Of a DNA stretch of 64,000 nt, positions 56,105 through 64,000 are shown piece by piece. The stretch spans positions 33,623,058-33,687,057 of the forward strand of contig OX411543.1 of NCBI GenBank assembly GCA_948146395.1, written 5' to 3'. Numbering within the stretch: the first letter of the stretch is position 1; each line of letters begins with the position of its first letter. The notes beneath the pieces were generated by a model, which was not told the DNA's origin, searched no databases, and saw nothing but the letters and a program-made list of their open reading frames with translations. Source of the stretch: Fragum whitleyi. Its lineage: Eukaryota > Mollusca > Bivalvia > Cardiida > Cardiidae. The position numbers and the translations under genes are program-made.

Positions 56105-59100
56105 ATGAAGTTAATTAATATAAACTGTCGAACTTGGAAAACTGCAAAGACAGCCTTTAATGAAATTGTTGACAATTATAATATTGATGTGCTATGCTTA
56201 ACAGAGACTTTTGAATCAATTAAAGAGCCTGTTATTTTTAGGAAATGGTCCAAAATAAGCAAACCTAGAAGGGATGGTTATGGCGGTGTAGCAATACTGT
56301 ATAAAGATAGTGATGATAGTGTGATTATAGAAAGGAAAGAGTATCTAGAAGAAGATGGTGTTGAATGTATTTGTGCTAAGGTTACCGTCACAAAAAACAA
56401 TTCTTTTTTACTTATTGTAGCCTATATACCGCCTGAAAAAAAGGATCAGTTAGAAGGTCTCCTAAAAGTGTTGGATAATTGCAAGGATTATAAACATATT
56501 GTGATAACTGGAGATCTTAATGCTAAAAGCCCGGAGTGGAATAATAGAAGATCCAACCCTTGTGGAGCAATGCTTGAAGAGTATATGCATAGATGTGGCT
56601 TACTATGTATTAATGATGGACAACCAACCAGACGGACTAGTGATAGTGTAATAGACTTATTTGTGGTTAGTCCAAGGCTGATTCCAGAAATAGTTCTATG
56701 TGAAACAATGACTTCTGAAAACATCAGATCAGATCATATTGGAGTGTTATTACAAATTTATTCAGAAAGTCAGTCAAGTAATATTACAGTAAATAAATAT
56801 ATTACAAGTAAGACAAATTGGGAAGTATGGAAAACTTGCACGGAACAGAAGTTCAAGGTTTGGAATAATGGTACAAAATTTGATTCAGTGGATGATATGG
56901 TAGATTCATTCATGGAAGTGTACACTCAGTGTATGATAGAAGCAGTCCCCAGAAGGGAGTTGAGGGTACAAAACAGAAGAAGAAAACCTCCTTGGTGGAA
57001 TGAAAAGGTTGAGGAAGTCAAACATATTCTGAATAAAGCCAAAAAAGGTTTCAGATGTAGAAGAACACATAATAGTTATGAACTACTGAAAGCAAGTGAG
57101 GAAGAATTTGAAAAAACAAAAGAGAATGCTAAAGAGGAATGGACAAAAATCATTTGTGAGAAAATTACTAATGCGAGTTCATCAAAGGAAATGTGGGGGA
57201 GTTTTAACACACTCACAACATATGAGATGTATAAAAATGGTGATGTCCTGCCATTATTGGATGAAAATAAAAACCCTGTTTTCGATAGGGATGAAAAATG
57301 CATACTTCTTGAAAGGGTTTTCTTCAGAGGAAACCATTTGGAGCAATGTTCATTTGATGAGAAATTCAGAGAGGAAGTGGAGAAGTCTGTGCAAGATAGT
57401 GTTGAGGAGACACAGACATCCAAAGAGTTTTTAAACTATGATATTTCAATAGCAGAAGTGGAAGCTGTAATACAAAAATTGAAGAAAAACAAATCTCCTG
57501 GTCCAGATGAAGTTTACATAGAAATGCTGCAGAATGCTGGTGCAGAATTTTTGAAAGCTATACTTAAATTATTCCAAAAGTCTTGGAGCACAGCAACAGT
57601 ACCAGTAAAATGGAAGGAAGCAGAAGTGAAATTTCTTCGGAAAAATAGTAAGAAGAGTTATCATGAGCCAGGGGCATACAGACCAATTAGTCTAACAAGT
57701 CACTTATGCAAATGTATGGAGAGAATTGTAACATCTCGGTTGTATGGATATGCCGAGCATTTTAAACTTTTGGACATGGAGCAAGAAGGGTTTAGGCGGT
57801 TTAGGGGTACGCAAGAAGCGCTATTGAGGCTTACTCAGGACATATATGAAGGGTTCAATAAAAACAACCATACAGCCGTATTATTCATTGCTGTTGAGAA
57901 AGCATATGACAGTGTATGGAGAGAGGGATTGATGATGAAGTTAAAGGAAAAGGGGATAACTGGCAGAATATGGTATTGGATTAAGGATTTTTTGACAAAC
58001 AGAACAGCATCGATTAACATGGGTGGAGTAAAGGGAAGATCATTTAATACAGAAGTAGGACTTCCACAGGGTTCTGTAATATCTCCTCTATTATTTAGTC
58101 TTTTTATAGCTGATTGGTATCAAAGTGTTAAAAGTGAAAAAGTGAAATTTGCTGATGATGGAACATTGTGAATGTCAGGTAGAAATTGGAAAGAATTGAT
58201 GAAGAGTCTTCAAAAAGACTTTGGAGAAGTGATTGAATGGGCACAGAAGTGGCGCTTAAAATTAAACATTGAAAAGACAGAAACTGCTATGTTTTCAATT
58301 GATAATCAAACTCTTTCAGAAGCTAAAACATTTGAATTTAAAGTTAATGGTCAAACAGTGAACTATTATCCTAAACCAAAATTGCTTGGAGTGATTTTAG
58401 ACGAGAAACTTAAGTTTGACTCACATATAGAAATGGTGGAATACAAAGCACAACGCTCATTGAATTCTCTGAGAAAAGTGAAGGAAACCGAGATGATAAA
58501 CAGTAACTGTATGTTACAATTATATAAAGCTTTAGTACTTCCTCAGCTCGAATATGCAGCTGGAGTATGGCAGATTGGTAACTGTTCTGGACTGGATAAA
58601 GTACAAAGAAAAGGGTTAGCTTTATGTTTGGGGATACCCGGAAATGCTTGTCTGGAAGCATTGGAAGTAGAGTCTGGGATAAAGCCGATAGAGTTTGAGA
58701 AGAGAGGAACTTGCAGTAAGACAGGCAGCAAAGATAATGACAAAAGAGGATGACTCATATATTAAGAGATGTTGGGACAGATTTGAGGATACAGAATAGG
58801 TTGAACGGAAAATTTCGCCATTTGGAAAGATGAATGTTCAAATAGCGGATATGGTGTCTAACACTGGCATACCTTTGCACTGCCTTGAAAAGGAGTGTAC
58901 ATATAGAGATTCCTTGCAGCCAGGAAGACGCAGGCCTGAATATTGGCAAAACCTAGGGTCATCAAAAACAAGAACTAAGTTACAGGAATCCGTTTCAAGG
59001 GAAGTCATATGGAATATGATAGAAAACTGCAATGAAAGAACAGCTATTGCTTTTACTGATGGATCATGTTTGGGAAATCCTGGTCCCTGTGGGGCTGGAG

Positions 59101-59969
59101 CATGCATTTTCCGCCCAGGTCACCCAGAGCCAGTGTTAATTAAGCACCCAGTTAGCTCCTTTGGCTCTATTTTGTTAGAGGAAATAATTGCTATTAAATT
59201 AGCAGTAAAACACATACAGGCAAGAATAACAGGAACAGAACATAGAAATACTGAAAAGTTACACATTTTTAGTGACAGTCAATGTGCAGTTGGTCATCTA
59301 GTCCTGGGTTGGGAGGCCAACTCTCATAAATCAACCATAATGGAGGTTAAAGATGATATTCAGGAATTAGAAAACCCAGGGGTCAAGGTAGAGATTTCTT
59401 GGACACCTGGACATTCCGATATTAAAGGAAATGAGTTGGCAGACAAGTTAGCAAAGGAGGCAGCTGAAGAAGCAAAAGAGATGGAATTGAAAGATCTCCC
59501 CCCAGTAATATGTATGGGCGACATTAAAACAGCAGTAAAAGATTCAGTTCTAAAAAAATGGCAAGAGCGGTGGGATATCTCAGAAAAAGGCAGAAATTTG
59601 TTTAGTCACAGACCTACTGTTGGTTACAAGTTAAAACATAACTTTGTAACCAAAAAAGGTGAAAGTATTGTTTCCCAGCTTAGAACCGGTTACGTGAGAC
59701 TAAATGAATATTTATACAAATGTGACTTGAGGGAGGATAATCGCTGCCAATGTGGAGAAATCGAAACTGTCAGACATTACTTGATTGAATGCCAAAAATT
59801 TGAAAATGAAAGAGAGATAATGAGAAAGAATTTATTTGAACGATGCGGTATCATCCATCTGGACACAAGTGTTTTGCTTGAAGCAAGAGAGGACGACGAA
59901 TTTAAAGTATGGAGAAACGCAATCCTATCAGAATTAGAGACATTTGTGGTGGAAAGTGGCCGCCTTTAA
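56105..59969 (+). pseudogene. LINE ORF2: AP endonuclease, reverse transcriptase and RNase H; nearly intact
   Basis: From Met at 56105: endonuclease motifs LTETF, GDLNAKSPEWNN and SDHIG (residues about 35, 140 and 215); RT with KKNKSPGPDE, YRPISLTS, FIAVEKAYDSVW (Val for the usual Asp/Phe, VEKAYD), GLPQGSVISPLLFSLF and FADDGTL; thumb KLLGVILDEKLKFDSHI; RNase H with TDGSCLGNPGPCGAG, LLEE, FSDSQCAVG and GHSDIKGNELADKLAKEAAE; then a C-terminal knuckle CQCGEIETVRHYLIEC. Breaks: TGA at 58169-58171 right after FADDGTL, a frameshift near 58700, TAG at 58797-58799. RNase H and the three-part layout point to the I superfamily. The RT first catalytic Asp context looks altered, so it is inactive now but fairly young. 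Confidence 0.88.
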
Positions 59970-60128
59970 CTAATGTTGCGCACCACCTTAATACCGCGAG
60001 GAAGTACACGTGACTGACGTATAATACTAAAGAAGATTACCTGTGAGGTTATGTGGCTGAATGGCCGAATACCGACAATACCGACAAGGGCTGGTTTCTA
60101 ATTGTGGGCCGACTGACAAACAACTTAA

Positions 60129-61418
60129 GGTAACTGCGGACAGATAACATAGTCGAATTTTCGACTTTCTTTAAATCTCACAATAATTTCTGAGATTTAT
60201 CTTTGAAGTGTGGGCATAAGCTTAAACGCAATAAAAAGGTTTTGAAGCACGTTTATTTGACGTCATGACGTCATTAAGGGGCCAACCCCTTTTCGACCCG
60301 CCAAAATCAGTATTTGCAAATATCTTTTTAATAAATCGGTCGATTTTTACGAAAAAAGTTTCATTTAGAAAGTCCAAGAACGCCAGACCTAGTTATTTAA
60401 TTTCTGTGCATATTTAAACAGAAAAAAAGGTGTAAAACGCTATCTATTTCGCGATTTTTAAGATTTGACGTTACATTTTTCATTTTATTTTTTGTAAAGA
60501 TATAGAAATTTCTAAAAATTTTGTCCGGTGACCTATGCTGATTTTTTGTTATTTTGTAGCGAAACAAATACGCTTCACATTTATCAAATAAAAATGATAT
60601 GTCTTCGGGATAGATTTTTCATAAAATTCGAATTAGTAAAGTTTTTGCAACATTTTTCGTCGAATTCGACGTCGCACCAAAACCATCGTTACTATGCTTA
60701 TTTGACGCCAATCTGCATGCAATAACGTTTTCTAAAATATTTGAAATTAAGGTTTATTGTAAAATATAGGTTTCAGAAGTATTAAATCGGAATTTGATTT
60801 TAAGAAAAACAAAAAATCAATTAATTTTCCATCCGTTTTAAAAGACAGCTTTTGTGAATATTCGACGCGACGTTGAAATATTCTTTAATTTGCGATATCT
60901 TCGCGGAATCGAATTTTACAAAAAATCGAACCCGAAGACACATGGATTTTATTTTAAAAATCGTCAGTGGAATGGTGTGGCAGCAACATATCTAAATTTC
61001 ATCATAGGTCACCGGACAAATTTACGAGAAAAAAGTCAATATTTCAGTAAATGTACTCGAAAACAGCAACGCAGAACTCATTTACATTTAATACGTCACA
61101 CCTTATTGTATTTCTTACAATCATATCTCCATATCAACCAAAACAAAACATCAGGCGTTTTACGAATCAAATGGCGTTTTCAGAATAAAAATCGGTTAAT
61201 TATTTCCGAAAAAAAACAACAATTACTGAATTTGGTCCCTAAAAAGGGGGTCGGCCCCTATAATGACGTCATGACGTCATTTCTACGTTATGAAATTCCT
61301 TTTTATGACCGACAAATGAAAGCGGGTATTTCAAAGTTCAATTTTATCGCATTAGGAAAGATTTGCAGACAATTTAAAATTTGGACCTAAAATGACCCTC
61401 TATGTGTCCGCAGTTACC
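60129..61418. mobile_element. Large foldback element flanked by TTAA
   Basis: Ends GGTAACTGCGGACA / TGTCCGCAGTTACC, with TTAA outside on both sides (60125-60128 and 61419-61422), the piggyBac or Kolobok type of target. The whole 1290 bp is an imperfect palindrome about position 60773: GTCATGACGTCATTAAGGGG near 60262 is mirrored near 61260, and TCCGGTGACCTATG near 60522 near 61005. An open frame of 178 codons at 60854-61390 lies in one arm and has no recognisable domain. Non-autonomous. Confidence 0.78.
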
Positions 61419-61699
61419 TTAAACGGGATCCGTTCGGGCCAGAAATAAGTTCGGCCCAGGCTACATACTCTCTGGTGTTAGAGGTAAAAAAATGCACCTA
61501 AGAAACCAAGTCCAAGATCGAACTGTTACAGGAACGAAATTACCTTAATAAAGTAAAAGAAAAATACAATTATTTAAGACCAAAATGTGTTTTAAAGTAA
61601 TAAGAGGACACATTATGAAAGTAGATCACCTACACATGTGCCGTGTACAAATTGGTAAAACCAAGGGCAAGTAAATCTGTTGGGTTGAATTCATTCTAT

Positions 61700-61935
61700 G
61701 GTGTCCTGTCAACTCGACTTGTGTAAAACTCGGCCTGTATATAATCTATATAATGTATAGTAAACAGGTGTACTGGCACACCTATCAAATAGTTAATCAT
61801 GGGGATAAGTGTGCTTAAAGGAGGTGTGAAGTAGACAATTGGTGTGTAAAACCTAAGATCTCAAAATATCCTACACATATAATTTGTCATCTTCAGGCCC
61901 AGTTTTGTGCTCAGAAAACAAAATGTTAGTCTGTA
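61700..61935 (-). mobile_element. Second copy of the GGCCGAGTTGACA-ended element (one end)
   Basis: GTGTCCTGTCAACTCGACTT, GTGTAAAACTCGGCCTGTAT matches the reverse complement of 40217-40285. The similarity continues inward through TAGTTAATCA, CTTAAAGGAGGTG and TTGTCATCTTC, to about 61935. It shows that the element is dispersed and that the Tc1 insertion at 38.4 kb is secondary. The far end was not found. Confidence 0.65.
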
Positions 61936-61958
61936 TGGGTGAATTAAGTATTTAATAA

Positions 61959-62735
61959 CAGTGTCTGATCCAGGATTTGAAAAATATGGGGGAAATCCCC
62001 CATTAGTTCTGAAAAAATGCGGGATCTGTAATTACTAGTATGGGGGACTTCAAGTCAGCTTAACCAAACAAAAAAAATTTACAGGGCTTTGACTTTTTTC
62101 TTGTGACACGGAGTCTGAATCTATGATGGCAATGTCAATTTGTGACTCTGATTCTATCGCCATTTCAGTCACAATGACATTGATTGACGTATTTTCGTCA
62201 TCCACTTTTGTTTGAGTTTCACGGCGAAAGAAATTGGTAAAACGCCATTTTTTCGAATTTTCCTGTTGTCGAAAATGATTTTTATTTTTTTCTATAAGTT
62301 ATTTACTTCGAAAAAAACTATATTTATTTTTTTCAAAAGAAAATGTTTTTTATTGACAGTGTTTTTCTCGCATAATGACAATATAAATGAATGTATTCAA
62401 ATGTATTCAAATGTTCATTTAAAAAGATTTATAAAATCATTGGTCGACTTCGACTGATACTAATAGGAATACAATAGTAGGTATAACTATAGTTACAAAA
62501 GCACGGTCTTAGTTGCAATTGAAGTGAACCATAGTAAACAATAAGGGAAGTCACTCTTTTGATACCACTCGAGGAAATGGTAAACAGTTCGACGCGACTT
62601 TCTGTCAAAGGCTAGATTTATTGGTATTCCTTTTTAATTTTTGCGCGACCATCCCACCCTTGTTAAAAAAAAACATGCGGGATATTGAAGAAATGCCGGG
62701 GATTCCCACAATAGCACGTCCTAGATCAGACACTG
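61959..62735. mobile_element. TIR element with CAGTGTCTGATC ends and 6-bp duplication
   Basis: Inverted repeats CAGTGTCTGATCCAGGA and, from the right, CAGTGTCTGATCTAGGA, continuing with scattered matches (GGGAA.TCCCC and ATGCGGGAT). TAATAA flanks both ends (61953-61958 and 62736-62741). No transposase. CAGTGT ends suggest hAT; a 6-bp duplication is also seen for the element at 7369. Confidence 0.7.
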
Positions 62736-62754
62736 TAATAACGTCTAATTGGGA

Positions 62755-62890
62755 GCAAGTCAAAACAGCCCAAAGTCAAAACGGCCCAGAGTCTAAACAG
62801 CCAGCAATTCTGTCAAAACTGCATGTAAGTTGGTCAAAACGACCCAAAGCTGATTTTTTTCAATCAGTCAAAGCAGCCAAAATAAGATTT
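62755..62890. repeat. Degenerate direct repeats of GTCAAAACGGCCCAAA
   Basis: Five to six imperfect copies of a roughly 16-bp word, AGTCAAAACGGCCCA, at 62758, 62774, 62790, 62814, 62832 and 62869, immediately right of the TIR element. They keep a short frame open by accident. Possibly a subterminal region of another element. Confidence 0.55.
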
Positions 62891-62919
62891 GTCCAAAATT
62901 ATCACTTTGAAAATAAATA

Positions 62920-63475
62920 AATAAAAACGAATTTAATTATTAATATAATTCAAAGCTTCGCTAGAAAAATGTTGTGTTTATAAAAGTTTTCGTCAAATGT
63001 TTCATTTTTTTTGTGTGTGTGTGATTTTGTTTTTTACACCCTCTTAATAATTCTATCTTAAAGAAAGGTGTTTTGTGATTTTATTTAACTTTTATTTTTC
63101 ATATGAATACAAAACTTTTTCTCGCAGAGCTGAAAGGTTCAGTTTCAATTTCATACAACAATGGTGCAAATCTTTTGAAGGCAATTTATCTCATGCATTT
63201 TAATTTATCTTTTGACAAATAAAAGTACATTTTTAAGAATTATTTATCCTACTAATGCTCTTTTAATCCACTGGCTTAACATAAGGGCTTTGGCATGGCG
63301 TATATGTACTTGAATAAACCATGCTATTACATTTATGTAAATGTAGCTACAAAAAGACGAAATGGATTCCTTTGCTCTTTTATCTTAATTGTTCTAATTT
63401 TTCTTAAAATTGCTTGTAAAATCTTTTAAGAGACCAATTATCAACAAGCAGTCATTAGATATTTTGAAAATTAAG
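62920..63475. other. Intergenic sequence with no recognised feature
   Basis: AT-rich; a short (GT)n run near 63012. Nothing else supported. Confidence 0.5.
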
Positions 63476-63839
63476 CAGGGTTTTCCATGACCCCCTGTTT
63501 CTTTGAATTTGAACCAGTGCTCTCAATAAGCGGATGTTGATGTAATATTACAAGCGAACTAGCATTTACAAAGTGTGCAGAAAAGGAAGTTGGGTGTGTG
63601 CAGGGAGGGGGTGTATGGGGGGTGTTAGAAATTCCTTACTTCATAAAGAAATTCCTGAAATCCCAACATTCTGGCCCTTATTGAGAGCACTGTTGGACCC
63701 CCCCCCCCCCCACACACACACTTGTTTTTAAATGACCCCCAAAATTGCCAAAGAAACATTCTTTATCTAGTTTAAAGGGGGTCATTATGTGGCAAAATGA
63801 CCCCAAGTTTTTGAACATACATGTAGAGGGAAAACCCTG
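63476..63839. mobile_element. MITE with CAGGGTTTTCC ends
   Basis: CAGGGTTTTCC on the left and GGAAAACCCTG on the right, with TTAAG on both sides (63471-63475 and 63840-63844). Inner arms match as CAGTGCTCTCAATAAG / CTTATTGAGAGCACTG, and ATGACCCC / GGGGTCAT. A C14 plus (AC)n simple repeat lies at 63697-63721. hAT-like by its CAGGG ends. Confidence 0.68.
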
Positions 63840-64000
63840 TTAAGTAATATTCTGATGAGGGCAGGAGGTGTTTACCTAAGCATCTCCTTCCATATTCTTA
63901 TTCTGCAAGAAACGTTATTTTAGTAAAGTATTGTAGCATTGTAAGTTTATTTAAATCAACTAAATATTTTGAAAACTCAGTAACATTTTGATGAGGGCGA

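Larger units (their letters stand above)
54883..60116. mobile_element. Pair of 28-bp inverted repeats flanking the I-type LINE
   Basis: Left end TCAGTCGGGCCACAATTAGA, AACCAGCCCT. Right end, read inward, TCAGTCGGCCCACAATTAGA, AACCAGCCCT, with one shifted G/C. Inside the left end are foldback words related to 4.1-4.4 kb. The simplest view is a short TIR element (a few hundred bp) into which the 4.9-kb LINE inserted. I found no clear target duplication outside. Confidence 0.65.

Noticed and set aside
60854..61390. 178-codon open frame as a host gene
   Set aside because: It lies within one arm of a long palindrome and has no recognisable domain; openness is a by-product of AT-rich inverted sequence.
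62621..62920. 99-codon frame as a gene
   Set aside because: It spans the end of a TIR element and a run of 16-bp direct repeats; no domain or splice evidence.
63850..63875. Another hammerhead core (CTGATGAGGGC) near the right edge
   Set aside because: No GAA core or stem II partner follows.

Overview
The window looks like part of a bivalve mollusc nuclear genome. It is AT-rich, has one split host gene with very long introns, and is packed with eukaryotic transposable elements. The most telling repeats end in a hairpin plus CTAA after a GACG/GACA microsatellite, which fits the mollusc pearl/CvE type of non-autonomous Helitron/Helentron-like element. The species cannot be named from sequence alone. 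There is no bacterial gene structure.

Host genes. One minus-strand protein gene covers about 44 kb, from its start codon at 44016 to beyond position 1. Eight exons are supported by splice sites and reading phase: 43949-44016, 18230-18308, 14602-14773, 4966-5060, 3450-3614, 2325-2521, 1208-1346 and 361-471. They encode a WW domain split over exons 1 and 2, an acidic linker, three CUE-like ubiquitin-binding repeats and a Ser/Arg-rich tail. The join after exon 1 has no canonical donor, and at least one exon between 14602 and 5060 is missing from the model because the phases do not match. A tRNA-Arg(TCT) gene at 44104-44176 lies 87 bp upstream and is read the other way.

Introns, 0.5-43.9 kb. These hold stacked mobile DNA. 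Helentron-like hairpin-ended elements lie at 1.6, 5.3, 7.8-10.2, 15.3-16.9, 18.8-21.4, 22.0-23.6, 26.5-29.4, 29.5-32.8, 34.3-35.7 and 37 kb. There are also a hAT-like element (13.3-14.5 kb), a 0.87-kb foldback (24.1-24.9 kb), a SINE with target duplication (20.3 kb), a dead Tc1/mariner copy nested in a minisatellite-ended element (38.4-40.3 kb), and a 3-kb Mutator-like element with a 9-bp target duplication (40.6-43.6 kb).

Right part, 44-64 kb. This is intergenic and rich in retroelements. It holds decayed minus-strand CR1-like LINEs (49.2-54.8 kb) with a Penelope-type remnant carrying two hammerhead ribozyme motifs on opposite strands (53.3-53.5 kb). A nearly full-length I-type LINE with endonuclease, RT and RNase H (55.2-60.0 kb) lies between 28-bp inverted repeats. 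After it come a 1.3-kb TTAA-flanked foldback (60.1-61.4 kb) and two further TIR elements (62.0-62.7 and 63.5-63.8 kb).

Strongest observations: the paired hammerheads; the 5' motifs and 3' hairpins of the Helentron-like families that change together; a chimeric element joining two of those families at 32.35 kb; the WW plus triple-CUE architecture; and decayed duplicate copies of a host exon near 12.7-13.1 kb.
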